Positions 35,075 through 44,048 of a stretch of DNA of 64,000 bases are shown piece by piece. The stretch's first letter is position 1. Every line of letters begins with the position of its first letter. The notes below the pieces were generated by a model that was not told the origin of the DNA, searched no databases, and saw only the letters and a program-made list of their open reading frames with translations. A program made the translations under genes and the position numbers. The stretch lies in NCBI GenBank assembly GCA_903867305.1, contig CAIPQU010000045.1, forward strand, positions 89,723-153,722. Reading direction: 5' to 3'. This stretch comes from an uncultured beta proteobacterium. Lineage in GTDB: Bacteria; Pseudomonadota; Gammaproteobacteria; Burkholderiales; Burkholderiaceae.

Positions 35075-35899
35075 TTAGTGCCAAATTGGCATGTTTAACC
35101 ACCATGTCCACCACTCTGGCCAACCTCTAGTCCAAAATGGTCCACTCAAAATAATACATACCGCACTCCAAAATACTGCTGCTAGCGCTAAGAAAAGCCC
35201 TACCCGATGAATCCCCAATGTACCTACTGAATAACCAATAAAGTCACGGAAAAAAGTGTCTTCGTGTTCAGGTGTTTTGACATTGTGGCCACTAGCTGGG
35301 TTCGTAGAAGAAAGTACTAATGCGCCGTGTAAAGATAAAGCTAAGGTTGTAGTAAAGAATAAGGTAACCGCAATCATATGCGCTGGGTTGTAATGGAAAT
35401 GTAAATACTGATAACCCGTATTGGAGACCCAGTCGAGGTGACTCATAATTCCATATGGAAATGCATGACCCCATGCCCCCATCATTACTGGTCGTATAAC
35501 CTCTAATGAGAAATAGGCAAAAACCGCCATGAGATAAGTAAAGGGAACATGTAAGCCCATCCCTAACTTACGGGCGATTTCAATTTCACGTAGAGCCCAT
35601 GAACCAAAAGCACCAAGCGCACAGATGGTAATGATCTGCCATAACCCACCCTCCATCATCGGCGCTGTACCTAGCCCATACTTTAAGTCAGGCGGAGCAA
35701 TATTGATTTGCCAAATATTAAAGACGCCTTGATGAGCAGCGCCCCATAAAATCATGGCAGTACCAATAAAACTAAAAAAGACTGTAGTGACGCCAAAAAA
35801 ACCAACGTAAAAAGGACCAACCCAGAAGTCGAATAAGTCTCCGCCAACTAGAGTCCCACCACGTACCCGATACTTTCTTTCAAAATTGAGCATCGCCAT
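35075..35899 (-). CDS. pufL: Photosynthetic reaction centre L subunit
   Basis: A 274-residue five-helix subunit beginning [36 protein letters not shown]. Special-pair, accessory pigment and iron ligands lie in [26 protein letters not shown] and [19 protein letters not shown] upstream provides a ribosome site. It follows the pufA stop by 95 bases, a gap holding a hairpin. Confidence 0.98.
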   Translation of the reverse strand: MAMLNFERKYRVRGGTLVGGDLFDFWVGPFYVGFFGVTTVFFSFIGTAMILWGAAHQGVFNIWQINIAPPDLKYGLGTAPMMEGGLWQIITICALGAFGSWALREIEIARKLGMGLHVPFTYLMAVFAYFSLEVIRPVMMGAWGHAFPYGIMSHLDWVSNTGYQYLHFHYNPAHMIAVTLFFTTTLALSLHGALVLSSTNPASGHNVKTPEHEDTFFRDFIGYSVGTLGIHRVGLFLALAAVFWSAVCIILSGPFWTRGWPEWWTWWLNMPIWH

Positions 35900-35946
35900 G
35901 ATTTGCTCTCCCTATTTCTAATTTATAACTTCTTATTGAATTCGTG

Positions 35947-35980
35947 CTTGGAAGCTCATTGTTGCCAAAAAACTTCCAAG
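35947..35980 (-). other. pufA-pufL intercistronic hairpin
   Basis: CTTGGAAG and CTTCCAAG form perfect 8-bp inverted arms around an 18-base loop, 14 bases after the pufA stop. There is no U-run, so it is not an intrinsic terminator. In Rhodobacter a pufA-pufL hairpin protects the antenna mRNA from 3' decay so that LH1 is made in excess over reaction centres; this hairpin is in the same position and a like role is inferred. Confidence 0.65.
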
Positions 35981-35994
35981 GCTTGAACAGCAAA

Positions 35995-36165
35995 TTACTT
36001 TGCAGCGCGTGACTGCGAATACTGCGCTTGTGACATGCCATCTAACCATTTGTATTGATTGGTGCTCAATAAAACCAAATGAATCATAGCTGCCAAAGCG
36101 AAGAGAAAAACGCCTTGTGCTACCATCGCCCTTAACGGATCGTATAGTTTCCAAATTCTCCACAT
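35995..36165 (-). CDS. pufA: Light-harvesting 1 alpha polypeptide
   Basis: A 56-residue antenna peptide: [20 protein letters not shown], then a helix with the Mg-ligating His at position 29 ([16 protein letters not shown]), then a short periplasmic tail. AGGAG lies seven bases before the ATG and partly overlaps the stop of the preceding 73-codon ORF. A longer overlapping frame on the same strand is a shadow. It is unusual that pufA does not directly follow pufB. Confidence 0.96.
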   Translation of the reverse strand: MWRIWKLYDPLRAMVAQGVFLFALAAMIHLVLLSTNQYKWLDGMSQAQYSQSRAAK

Positions 36166-36175
36166 AATGCTTCTC

Positions 36176-36397
36176 CTATGTTAAATAAGACATAAAGCTA
36201 TAAACTCCTACCTTTACAGATTCAAAAATAGATTTCTCTCCTTCTGAGCCTGGCAACCAAAGTCGCCATTGCAATGGTAGAACTAACGCAAATAAAGCCA
36301 CCACGAAGCAAATAACAAAACATAACATAAAGATTATTTTGAATGATATGGAATCATCCTCCATCAGCTTTTCTATAGATTCTGTCTTTTCTTGCAT
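36176..36397 (-). CDS. Uncharacterised 73-residue single-helix protein between pufB and pufA
   Basis: I cannot assign a family with certainty. An acidic N-terminus (1-18) precedes one transmembrane helix (about 19-42) and a polar tail with [13 protein letters not shown] and an amphipathic C-terminal segment. There is no His, so it cannot ligate bacteriochlorophyll as antenna peptides do. AAGGA lies about six bases before the ATG, and its TAG stop overlaps the pufA ribosome site, so it is clearly translated and coupled. The layout (short N-terminus, single helix, small tail) recalls PufQ, but PufQ is normally upstream of pufB. It could also be an LH1 structural or assembly peptide. Confidence 0.85.
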   Translation of the reverse strand: MQEKTESIEKLMEDDSISFKIIFMLCFVICFVVALFALVLPLQWRLWLPGSEGEKSIFESVKVGVYSFMSYLT

Positions 36398-36427
36398 GAT
36401 ATTTCCTTTATTCTTGTTATAAAAACA

Positions 36428-36574
36428 TCAATTAAACCAAGGACGCCATGCCCATACAAGTATGTGCGCGACTACAGCTATTGCAACAAAGCCCATTAAA
36501 CCCTGCACATAAAACACATGGAACTCTTTTGCTTCAGCATCCGTCAAACCAGATACAGATCTGTTTTCACTCAT
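36428..36574 (-). CDS. pufB: Light-harvesting 1 beta polypeptide
   Basis: A 48-residue antenna peptide. [18 protein letters not shown] is typical of LH1 beta; the helix contains the Mg-ligating His in [14 protein letters not shown]. The start is the ATG at 36572-36574, with CAGGAG upstream; a longer open frame exists but has no similarity. It lies 117 bases after bchZ, and its stop is 30 bases before the 73-codon ORF. Confidence 0.96.
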   Translation of the reverse strand: MSENRSVSGLTDAEAKEFHVFYVQGLMGFVAIAVVAHILVWAWRPWFN

Positions 36575-36609
36575 GTTGATTACTCCTGAAAAAAGCGATA
36601 CAACTGTTA

Positions 36610-36635
36610 CTACACTCACCCCGTGTAGCTTGGGG
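36610..36635 (-). other. Two mutually exclusive hairpins in the pufB leader
   Basis: CTACAC/GTGTAG (36610-36615 with 36623-36628) and CCCC/GGGG (36619-36622 with 36632-36635) overlap, so only one can form at a time. No U-run follows. The region is the 117-base spacer between bchZ and pufB, where a puf-specific promoter or mRNA processing site is expected. Confidence 0.4.
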
Positions 36636-36666
36636 ATATAACGATGAGCCGCTATATTCTTTACAA

Positions 36667-36698
36667 TTCATGAAAAGAAAATTTTTCATTTTCATGAA
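36667..36698 (-). repeat. Inverted repeat across the bchZ stop codon
   Basis: TTCATGAAAA (36667-36676) and TTTTCATGAA (36689-36698) are perfect 10-bp inverted arms with a 12-base loop that is itself A/T-symmetric. The bchZ stop (36692-36694) lies in one arm. The arms are AT-rich and lack a following U-run on the minus strand, so an mRNA 3'-end or processing element fits better than a terminator. Confidence 0.55.
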
Positions 36699-38149
36699 TT
36701 CACTCCCGCACCAGTTGATGCTTGGATACGTTTTAATAACTCTTCAGTAACACGTGAGGCTCCAGCCATTCTGGCTTCTCTTTCGGCACGATCACGAAGA
36801 CGCTTGGCTGCTGAAATCTGTGTCAAAACAGGCTGATCAGCAACGATTGAATTTAAAATCATTTGAGCCTGCTCATCCCATGGAAGGTTTTGCAATTGAC
36901 CTGCTTTTGCGAGAGTAGCCTCAACTTTATCTAAGTCAGTTCCTAATGGCAAAATATGGAACAAGGCATCAAACAAAGAATTACAAAACTCTTGAATGAT
37001 GTAAGTTGCTCCTGCAAACCCCATAAAAGGAGTACCAGTATGTCTACGAATAATTGCACCAGGGAAAGATGCTGGAATATAAGCAGCACGACCACCTACT
37101 TCAGCCGCATACATCCGCTCATTAAAGCTACCATATAAAACTAATGGTGTTTTAGTTTGAACAAACTCTCGGATCTCTTGATTATTAGTCTTATCGCCTG
37201 GCTTTCTCGGAACAGCAAAATTACAGGGCAAGCCCATTTCATCTTCTAGAAAACTTCTGACTCCACGCGTATAAGTTTCATTGGCCACAATGCCAAAGCT
37301 AGCAGTACCAAAAAAGTCTTGTGTCACTGAACGCCATAAATCCCAAATGGGTTTTAATGTCGTATTTTTTTCTTTTTCGATAAATGGCTCAGGATCAATG
37401 CCTAACAACTCCCCTAATTTTCGTAAAAATTTTGTCGTACTATGCATACCAATTGGAGCCTGCAAATAAGGACGATCAAGATTTTCACATAGCAATCTAC
37501 CAAATTCGCGGAACATACAAATATTGACATCAGCATCGACTAATTTAGGGACATCAGCAAGATGACTACCTAACGGAAACACCATATTAATATCTGCGCC
37601 AATACCTTCGACTAAGCGCTTGATTTCAGCTAAGTCACTGTACATATTGAACATGCCATAAGCAGGCCCAATAATATTTACGCGTGGCTTTTCACCTTCT
37701 TTACGTGCTGGGCGCTCTGGAATATGTTTTACGCCGTACTCAGTCCATAACCAATACATGGCACGATTCGCGCTTTGCCATTGGTCTTCATCAATAGTTC
37801 TTGGTAAGAAACGAGAAATATTCATACCTTCAGGCGTTACACCGCCACCAATCATTTCTGCAATAGAGCCCGTAACAACCACTGAAGGCAAATCAGGGTC
37901 GAGAACTTTGTGCGCCCTCTTCATGGACTCTTCAGTTCCTTCGCGTCCAAGTTGCTCTTCCGCAAGACCCGTCACAACTATCGGTAATTCATGAGGAGGC
38001 AATGCGTCCGTATAGTGCAAGACCGATGTCACTGGTAAATTTTCACAACCAACTGGACCATCAATAACTACTTGCAAACCTTTAATTGCTGTAAAAACAT
38101 ATACCGCGCCCCAATAACCTCCGGCTCGATCGTGATCGATTACCATCAT
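36692..38149 (-). CDS. bchZ: Chlorophyllide a reductase subunit Z
   Basis: NifK-like subunit of the BchXYZ enzyme, which reduces ring B to make the bacteriochlorin. 485 residues. [36 protein letters not shown] opens the protein and carries a cluster Cys. [10 protein letters not shown] and [13 protein letters not shown] are also typical. It overlaps bchY by four bases; an alternative ATG lies one codon downstream. Confidence 0.97.
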   Translation of the reverse strand: MMVIDHDRAGGYWGAVYVFTAIKGLQVVIDGPVGCENLPVTSVLHYTDALPPHELPIVVTGLAEEQLGREGTEESMKRAHKVLDPDLPSVVVTGSIAEMIGGGVTPEGMNISRFLPRTIDEDQWQSANRAMYWLWTEYGVKHIPERPARKEGEKPRVNIIGPAYGMFNMYSDLAEIKRLVEGIGADINMVFPLGSHLADVPKLVDADVNICMFREFGRLLCENLDRPYLQAPIGMHSTTKFLRKLGELLGIDPEPFIEKEKNTTLKPIWDLWRSVTQDFFGTASFGIVANETYTRGVRSFLEDEMGLPCNFAVPRKPGDKTNNQEIREFVQTKTPLVLYGSFNERMYAAEVGGRAAYIPASFPGAIIRRHTGTPFMGFAGATYIIQEFCNSLFDALFHILPLGTDLDKVEATLAKAGQLQNLPWDEQAQMILNSIVADQPVLTQISAAKRLRDRAEREARMAGASRVTEELLKRIQASTGAGVNS

Positions 38150-39678
38150 GAGCCCATCTCCTCTGCTTTACGCTTCTTAGCAGCTTTTTCTAAACGACGG
38201 CGGACATCAGCTTTGAAGTCAGGTCGATCCACAGGTACTTGATCCCAAACTCCAGCAGAATGTCCTGTACCAATGTCCTTAAAGAAGCTTTCCATTTCAT
38301 TAAATCGATGTTTATTGGCGATTGCTGCGTTCACAACTTGTGCCAATGAACCTGCTCCAGCAACTCCCATGAGAGGTCGTGCAGAAATCAAATTCGTAAA
38401 ATACAGAGACGGGAGAGTCAATTGCTTAGCTTTTTGTACAACTGGTGTAGTTCCAATGGCGAGATCAGGCTTGAATTCATCAATGGCAGCAAGATCATCC
38501 TCAAGAGATGCACGATATTGAACTCTCACTCCTTTTGCTTCTAACCAATTCTTGTCGTTTTCACTCCACTCTGTTTTAGGGCAGGCAGATCCAACGTAAC
38601 GAACATCAGCACCACTCTCAATCAACAATCTTGCAACCAATAATTCAGAGCCTTCATATCCACTTAAAGTAATACGTCCTTTAATTGGCTTCGCGGCTAA
38701 AGCACCTTTAATCATGGGTAAAAATTTATTCTGTGCAGCAGCAATCAAATCAGCAGGCACATTACAGGATTTCCCAATAGCTTCGAGCCAAGCCGCAGTG
38801 CCCTCATATCCAATCGGTGCAGAACCAACGATATTTCTGCCAGCAGCTTTGAACTCACGAATACTTGCGGTATAAAAAGGATGAATTGCAGCTACTACAG
38901 CGCAATCTAGTGCTTGATATAACTCACGCCACTCACGTGTCGGAACAACAGGTCCTGCAGCAAGACCCATAGGCTCTAGCATCATGCCAATACCAACTGG
39001 ATCGACAGGGAACATTTCACCTAACAAAGTGACTGTAGGTTTGTCTGAGACACCTTGACGTGGTGCAGTTACCGGTCCAGCCTCCGCCTCATTGCGAGCA
39101 TATTTCAACATCGCACCGGCGAGAACATCTTTGGCTTCTGCATGCGTAGGAACACCAAATCCTGGTACGTCAATACCAATAATTCGTACGCCATTAATTT
39201 CTTTTGGCAGCAACTGTAAAGGTACTCCACTAGCTGTAGGAACACATAAATTAATGATCACAACTGCATCATATTTAGCAGGATCAGCTTCCTTGAAGAC
39301 GGCTTCGCGAATATCTTCAAACAGCTTTCCAGTCACTAAACTTTCTGAGTTAAATGGAACGTAACCAACACTTCTCTTCGCGCCATAAAAGTGTGATGTA
39401 AAAGTAAGTCCATAAACACAACAAGCCGAACCAGAAAGAATCGTTGAAGTTCTTCTCATTCTCAAACCGACGCGCAAAGATCCAAAGGCTGGACACATAC
39501 TTTGTGGCTGATCATGCGGTCCTTTTGGATAGTCTTTTGCGTAACGCTCAAGAACCTCTGATTTATTCGCTGATTTGGCAGCTTCAATCATTTGTGCTTC
39601 GCCAGAGTGGCATCCTAAACCATCTACAGAAGCTGCCTGTGGGTTATTCAAAATAGGGATAATCTTTTGAGTTGTCAT
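38146..39678 (-). CDS. bchY: Chlorophyllide a reductase subunit Y
   Basis: NifD-like subunit of BchXYZ. 510 residues. [44 protein letters not shown] contains the cluster cysteines. It lies two bases after bchX and overlaps bchZ by four. The first ~40 residues before this region are less conserved. Confidence 0.97.
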   Translation of the reverse strand: MTTQKIIPILNNPQAASVDGLGCHSGEAQMIEAAKSANKSEVLERYAKDYPKGPHDQPQSMCPAFGSLRVGLRMRRTSTILSGSACCVYGLTFTSHFYGAKRSVGYVPFNSESLVTGKLFEDIREAVFKEADPAKYDAVVIINLCVPTASGVPLQLLPKEINGVRIIGIDVPGFGVPTHAEAKDVLAGAMLKYARNEAEAGPVTAPRQGVSDKPTVTLLGEMFPVDPVGIGMMLEPMGLAAGPVVPTREWRELYQALDCAVVAAIHPFYTASIREFKAAGRNIVGSAPIGYEGTAAWLEAIGKSCNVPADLIAAAQNKFLPMIKGALAAKPIKGRITLSGYEGSELLVARLLIESGADVRYVGSACPKTEWSENDKNWLEAKGVRVQYRASLEDDLAAIDEFKPDLAIGTTPVVQKAKQLTLPSLYFTNLISARPLMGVAGAGSLAQVVNAAIANKHRFNEMESFFKDIGTGHSAGVWDQVPVDRPDFKADVRRRLEKAAKKRKAEEMGS

Positions 39679-39680
39679 TT

Positions 39681-40685
39681 TTATACTTTGTCGTAAACAA
39701 CTTCAAGAGATTCTTTTTCAACTTCATGCTTACCTACCATGTCAAATAAGCTAGCTGGTTCAAGCACAACATGGCGACCTACTTGATCACCAGAGAAAAG
39801 GCCTAATAACTCATCTTGCGTGAGTGGCTTAGGACGCACTGGTGGGGCTTTAGCAACGTTATCACCAAGCTCAGCAAAAAGGCTGGCCCATTCTGTACCT
39901 GGTTTACCAATAATTTCGTAATTCGCACTCTTACGACGAATATCTTCATTGGCAGGGATTGCTGACAATACAGGAATTCCAGCTCTTTCTGCAAAAGCAG
40001 CTGCTTCACCGGTACCATCATCTTTGTTAATCACCATACCTGCGACACCGACGTTACCACCTAATTTACGGAAGTATTCAACGGCAGAACAAACGTTATT
40101 AGCTACATATAGGGATTGCAAATCGTTACTGCCAACCACAATCACTTTTTGACACATATCACGTGCAATAGGTAATCCAAACCCACCACAAACCACGTCT
40201 CCCAAGAAGTCGAGGAGAACATAATCAAATCCCCAATCATGGAAGCCTAATTTTTCTAAAGTTTCAAAGCCGTGAATAATTCCACGCCCACCACAACCAC
40301 GACCAACCTCTGGTCCACCTAATTCCATCGCAAATACACCATCACGCTTAAAGCAAACATCGCCAATTTCAACAGCGGCACCAGCGAGTTTTTTCTTAGA
40401 AGAGGTTTCAATGATGGTTGGGCACGCTTTACCACCAAACAACAAGGATGTTGTATCACTCTTTGGATCACAGCCAATCAACAATACTTTTTTACCTTGC
40501 TGCGCCATCATGTAGGACAGATTGGCTAAAGTAAAACTTTTGCCAATACCACCTTTACCGTAAATAGCGATGATTTGCGTTTCTTTTGTCACTGGGCCAG
40601 TGGCCACTGGACTAGGCTCAATTGCGGCCTCTTTTTTTAAATTCATAAACTGTATGTTGGCTTGAGCAGGTATAGGGTTATTCAT
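39681..40685 (-). CDS. bchX: Chlorophyllide a reductase iron protein
   Basis: NifH-like ATPase delivering electrons to BchYZ. 334 residues. Walker A is [16 protein letters not shown] (about 43-58); cluster cysteines are in GRGCGGRGIIHG and [13 protein letters not shown]. It carries about 35 extra N-terminal residues compared with BchL, as usual for BchX. It starts three bases after bchC. Confidence 0.97.
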   Translation of the reverse strand: MNNPIPAQANIQFMNLKKEAAIEPSPVATGPVTKETQIIAIYGKGGIGKSFTLANLSYMMAQQGKKVLLIGCDPKSDTTSLLFGGKACPTIIETSSKKKLAGAAVEIGDVCFKRDGVFAMELGGPEVGRGCGGRGIIHGFETLEKLGFHDWGFDYVLLDFLGDVVCGGFGLPIARDMCQKVIVVGSNDLQSLYVANNVCSAVEYFRKLGGNVGVAGMVINKDDGTGEAAAFAERAGIPVLSAIPANEDIRRKSANYEIIGKPGTEWASLFAELGDNVAKAPPVRPKPLTQDELLGLFSGDQVGRHVVLEPASLFDMVGKHEVEKESLEVVYDKV

Positions 40686-40688
40686 TTT

Positions 40689-41621
40689 TTATTGTCTCCA
40701 ATTGAGGATCATTTTTAGGCAATGCATATCGCCGAACGCTGTTTTATAGGCGGTATCTGCATCTTGTGGTGCGCTGTTATGGGTTATCAAACCACCCAAT
40801 GGCAGTTGCTTCAATGAAATCATTTGATGCACTTCTTCCAAATCTTTTGGTTGCCACTGTGCGGCAATACGGAGTTTCATTTCACGCATAAACGCTGGGG
40901 CAAACAAAAAAGAAATCGGTTGATCATAAAAACCTGCGAGAACAATCTCGCCTTGTGGTTTGAGTTTACTCACCAAGGTATTCATTAAACTTTCATCACC
41001 ACTTGCATCGCAAATGATTCCATAACTTTTCTGATCATCATCCTTTGGATCGATCACAGAATATCCCATAGCGCCTTGCATACGGATTGGATTTGTCTCC
41101 CAAACAACTGGGGTTTTACCTTTAGCAACAGCAATTCTTGCAAGCAATCGACCCACCACGCCATGACCAATAATTAAATCTGGTTGTTGTTCAGGAATAC
41201 CGTGTGTCACATGGTAAGCAGTCGCTGCGAGCGCAAGTAAGATACCCTCTTGACCAAGATCATCATCGAGCAATGTAAGACGCTGTTGAGGAAGCACAAC
41301 ATGGGAGGAGGCACCACCAAATAAACCTTTTACTTCACCATAACATTTGGCTCCAGGCACAAAAACACGCTGCCCAATCGGCAAGGTTACATTGCTTCCA
41401 ACAGCAATTACCTTTCCTACAGATTCGTAGCCAGGCACCAATGGATAACCCATCCCTGGAAATTGTGGCATCGTGCCACTCCAGATCAATTTCTCAGTTC
41501 CCGTACTAATACCGCTGTACTCCATTTCAACCGCAACATCATCGACTCCAAGATCGTCGATCCGCAATTTTGTGAGAGTTATCTCTTTAGGCTGATTAAT
41601 GACTACTGCGTGAGCGTCCAA
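40689..41621 (-). CDS. bchC: 3-hydroxyethyl bacteriochlorophyllide a dehydrogenase
   Basis: Zn-free MDR-family dehydrogenase converting the 3-hydroxyethyl group to acetyl. 310 residues. AVVINQPKEITLTKL and YSGISTGTEKLIWSGTMPQFPGMGYPLVPGYESVG are BchC marks. The family N-terminus begins right at a TTG codon (41619-41621), and no ATG exists until about residue 33, so a TTG start is most likely. A PpsR-type operator ends only 11 bases upstream. It begins the bchCXYZ block but may also be read from crtEF. Confidence 0.94.
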   Translation of the reverse strand: MDAHAVVINQPKEITLTKLRIDDLGVDDVAVEMEYSGISTGTEKLIWSGTMPQFPGMGYPLVPGYESVGKVIAVGSNVTLPIGQRVFVPGAKCYGEVKGLFGGASSHVVLPQQRLTLLDDDLGQEGILLALAATAYHVTHGIPEQQPDLIIGHGVVGRLLARIAVAKGKTPVVWETNPIRMQGAMGYSVIDPKDDDQKSYGIICDASGDESLMNTLVSKLKPQGEIVLAGFYDQPISFLFAPAFMREMKLRIAAQWQPKDLEEVHQMISLKQLPLGGLITHNSAPQDADTAYKTAFGDMHCLKMILNWRQ

Positions 41622-41632
41622 AATTCTTGTCC

Positions 41633-41650
41633 CGTTAATTAATGTTTACA
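41633..41650. promoter_or_regulatory. PpsR-type operator, bchC proximal site
   Basis: CGTTAATTAATGTTTACA is TGT-N12-ACA with one mismatch (CGT). It lies 11 bp upstream of the bchC start codon. It is separated by exactly 7 bp from the exact site at 41658-41675, an arrangement that allows cooperative repressor binding as known for R. capsulatus bchC. Confidence 0.65.
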
Positions 41651-41657
41651 TACAACA

Positions 41658-41675
41658 TGTAAACTAATTTATACA
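41658..41675. promoter_or_regulatory. PpsR-type operator, bchC distal site, with possible -10
   Basis: TGTAAACTAATTTATACA is an exact TGT-N12-ACA. On the minus strand it contains TATAAA, a good -10 hexamer, with a weak -35 CTGATG 18 bases upstream. The operator would directly mask the bchC promoter. Promoter call is tentative; the operator match is exact. Confidence 0.7.
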
Positions 41676-41720
41676 CTTTTGATCGTAAAAACATCAGCAT
41701 AATTACTTAAGTATTAACCC

Positions 41721-42884
41721 TTATTTTTCTGCCAAAATAATTTGAGCATTGATTGGCATCGTATTTTTCACCATACGGCACCTTAAAAATCCTGCTTCAA
41801 ATAAAAAATCTGCAATTTCTTTAGCACTGCGAGGACGACCTCTTCCCATGGCTAACAAATAGAATCCAAAATAGGCTTGACCCATTGCTGGGATTTCTGC
41901 AGTCTCCGCCATCGGCTCAGCAACTAATAATTTGCCCCCCACTGGTAAAGCTTGATAAATCGCAGAAAGTAATTTTTTGACACGTTCGTCATCATGATCA
42001 AAAATCACTCGAATTAAGGTGATGATGTCAGCGCCCGTTGGCAATACATCGTTAAAGAAATCTCCACCAACACAATCTACGCGTCCAAGACCTAATTGAT
42101 GATTCAGGTTTTCTTGCGCAAGCTTGGCAACACCTGGTAAATCAAATAATTTAAATTGGAGATGCTTTGCTCCCCCACTGAGCATCTGAATAAAGGTACC
42201 TTGGCCACCACCGATATCTAACAAACAACGATGTTGATTAAAGTTATAGGAACCGATAATTTCATCTGCAACAAGTGGCAAAGACGCTGACATTAATGCA
42301 GAATATTGAGCCACTTTTTCTACTGAGCTTAGACTCTTCAGTTCTTCACTATGCTCGGTAATATAGGGCCAATAACTCTCTAAGGCCTTCTCCTTTAAGT
42401 CACCCCTTAAAAGCACAATGGGATCACGCAGGTCTTGATATAAAGCACTATGATGCTCAATCATCGCAAGTAGCGCTTGATTATCAACTAGCGGTGCACC
42501 AAGCACGCCAAGCGCAAAACGATTATTGGATTTTCTTTCTAATAAGCGAATAGATACCGCACCAAGCAATAGCCGCTCAAGACCTTTCACAGGTAAATCA
42601 ATCTTTGTCGATAATTCAGATAAAGTTAGCGGTCCATCAGCCAAGTGTGCAAAGATATTCATCCGCACACAACCCAATAAGATTTGGGAATACACAAAGC
42701 CTGCCATAAGGTCAAATACTTGATTCGCCCGAGCCTTAGAGATGTTTCGGATCAATGGAATACGACTGGCAATGCGCTGAAACTTTCGATTGGCGATTAA
42801 CCGATCTTTCTGAATCGTTAAACGCTCCCAGAGGGTGTACTTCTGCGCGTGTGGTGGCGTTATACCCAATGAAATATTTGCCAT
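41721..42884 (-). CDS. crtF: Hydroxyneurosporene O-methyltransferase
   Basis: SAM-dependent methylation of 1-hydroxy carotenoids on the way to spheroidene. 387 residues: an N-terminal dimerisation/winged-helix part (LADGPLTLSELSTKIDLP, about 80-98) and a C-terminal Rossmann fold with LLDIGGGQGTFIQML and DIITLIRVIFDHDDERV. It lies five bases after crtE, so both share a promoter. A 99-base gap with two operators separates it from bchC. Confidence 0.95.
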   Translation of the reverse strand: MANISLGITPPHAQKYTLWERLTIQKDRLIANRKFQRIASRIPLIRNISKARANQVFDLMAGFVYSQILLGCVRMNIFAHLADGPLTLSELSTKIDLPVKGLERLLLGAVSIRLLERKSNNRFALGVLGAPLVDNQALLAMIEHHSALYQDLRDPIVLLRGDLKEKALESYWPYITEHSEELKSLSSVEKVAQYSALMSASLPLVADEIIGSYNFNQHRCLLDIGGGQGTFIQMLSGGAKHLQFKLFDLPGVAKLAQENLNHQLGLGRVDCVGGDFFNDVLPTGADIITLIRVIFDHDDERVKKLLSAIYQALPVGGKLLVAEPMAETAEIPAMGQAYFGFYLLAMGRGRPRSAKEIADFLFEAGFLRCRMVKNTMPINAQIILAEK

Positions 42885-42889
42885 CAGAC

Positions 42890-43798
42890 TTAAACTACCG
42901 GACGCTTTTTAAGATCTTCTACAGGTGCGTGAAGATGCCGATCATACAAGGCATTCGGAACTAATCGCTCGGATTCGTGTAAGACTAATTTTTTCAAGAA
43001 CTCCTCGCCCTGACAAGGCGGAATTGAACGAATAGCTTTAGCCACTAACTCATCAAAATAGCCAACCGCACCGTCTAAACCAAATTGACGAGTGGCACTA
43101 GGTCGATCAAGTTCAATATCTTTACCAACGGGCTTACCTAAGGATTGCATATCCCCAATCACATCCCGAATATCATCAGCAACTTGATAGGCCTCTCCTA
43201 AGCTATCACCTAGGGTTTGCCAAACTTCAGGATTACCTCCAGCGGCCGCTGCACCTGCCATAGTGGCAGCAGAAAATAAGGCGCCAGTTTTTGCTTTTTG
43301 GTAGGTTCTTAAAGACACCTTAGGCTCGCACTCCCAAGCCTGACCAGCAATAATGCCATGTGGTGTACCGACCCCTTGCATCACCAATTTCATCACTGGA
43401 GCTAAGCGGTTTAAAGACTGCTCTGCCGCATGGACTAAAGCCTCAAAGGCCATCACAATCAAAGCATCACCAGCGAGTACCGCTAAGCGTTCACCATACG
43501 CTGCATGGACAGAAGGAATGCCACGACGCAACTGCGCATTATCAAAACAAGGTAAATCATCATGCACCAAGGAGCCGCAGTGTAAGATTTCTAAGGCAAC
43601 TCCTGCCCCCATGGCTAGCCTTGGATCATCATTTCCACAAGCACTAGCTACTGCTAAACATAGCTGTGGTCTTATACGTGCGCCACCCGGAATCACTGCA
43701 TGCCGAATCGCTTGCGCTAAAAGTTGCGGACCGCCCTGATCTTCATATGACTTTATGACGGTCTCAAGCGCGCTCTCAATACTCAATTTAGGTGACAT
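42890..43798 (-). CDS. crtE: Geranylgeranyl diphosphate synthase
   Basis: Builds GGPP for carotenoids and for the bacteriochlorophyll tail. About 302 residues. First Asp-rich motif LVHDDLPCFD and second DDIRDVIGD are intact, with GGARIRPQLC upstream. I use the ATG at 43796-43798 (MSPKLSIESALE), which has GGAGG four bases upstream; the frame extends ten more codons into the leader without similarity. It is the first gene of the crtEF-bchCXYZ-puf-crtIB superoperon. Confidence 0.95.
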   Translation of the reverse strand: MSPKLSIESALETVIKSYEDQGGPQLLAQAIRHAVIPGGARIRPQLCLAVASACGNDDPRLAMGAGVALEILHCGSLVHDDLPCFDNAQLRRGIPSVHAAYGERLAVLAGDALIVMAFEALVHAAEQSLNRLAPVMKLVMQGVGTPHGIIAGQAWECEPKVSLRTYQKAKTGALFSAATMAGAAAAGGNPEVWQTLGDSLGEAYQVADDIRDVIGDMQSLGKPVGKDIELDRPSATRQFGLDGAVGYFDELVAKAIRSIPPCQGEEFLKKLVLHESERLVPNALYDRHLHAPVEDLKKRPVV

Positions 43799-43819
43799 AT
43801 GGCCTCCCCATCTCTTATG

Positions 43820-43837
43820 TGTAAACATTTTTTTTCA
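43820..43837. promoter_or_regulatory. PpsR-type operator, crtE proximal site
   Basis: TGTAAACATTTTTTTTCA is TGT-N12-ACA with one mismatch (TCA). It lies 7 bp from the exact operator at 43845-43862, the same spacing as the bchC pair. Taken alone it is weak; the matched spacing is the main support. Confidence 0.5.
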
Positions 43838-43844
43838 AGTTATA

Positions 43845-43862
43845 TGTAAACAAATATAGACA
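43845..43862. promoter_or_regulatory. PpsR-type operator over the crtE -10
   Basis: TGTAAACAAATATAGACA is an exact TGT-N12-ACA. On the minus strand it spans the -10 hexamer TATATT (43853-43858), so bound repressor would block RNA polymerase at the superoperon promoter. Confidence 0.75.
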
Positions 43863-43881
43863 CTTGGGGAAATAAAGTCAA
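43853..43881 (-). promoter_or_regulatory. Sigma70-type promoter of the crtE superoperon
   Basis: On the minus strand TTGACT (43876-43881), a 17-base spacer and TATATT (43853-43858) make the best sigma70 promoter seen in the window. It sits about 55 bp upstream of crtE and is overlapped by an exact PpsR operator. Confidence 0.7.
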
Positions 43882-44019
43882 TCGAATCGGTGTCCATCAG
43901 GGTAAACGCCTAAAATGGAGTCTCAATGAAATCCCTTAAAAATGGCTCGAATAGCGGATATTGGATCTGAAATACCGATACTAGCCCCCTTAAATCAAGA
44001 GAGCAAAAGCAATCTCAAG

Positions 44020-44048
44020 TATTTACAAAAAAGGTGTTTTAGTAAATA
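44020..44048. repeat. Inverted repeat upstream of bchO
   Basis: TATTTAC (44020-44026) and GTAAATA (44042-44048) are perfect 7-bp arms, 15 bases apart, 57 bp before bchO. The half-sites resemble the TTTAC/GTAAA elements of the PpsR boxes, but the TGT-N12-ACA spacing is absent. The 307-bp crtE-bchO region contains this, the crtE promoter and operators; I see no gene in it. Confidence 0.35.

Noticed and set aside
35933..36163. A 76-codon open frame overlapping pufA
   Set aside because: It is a frame shadow of pufA; its translation has no antenna features, whereas the other frame gives a typical LH1 alpha with the His ligand and a good ribosome site.
43891..43908. TGTCCATCAGGGTAAACG as another PpsR site
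   Set aside because: It meets TGT-N12-ACG but the inner bases do not match the TGTAAA/TTTACA pattern of the other sites, so chance is likely.
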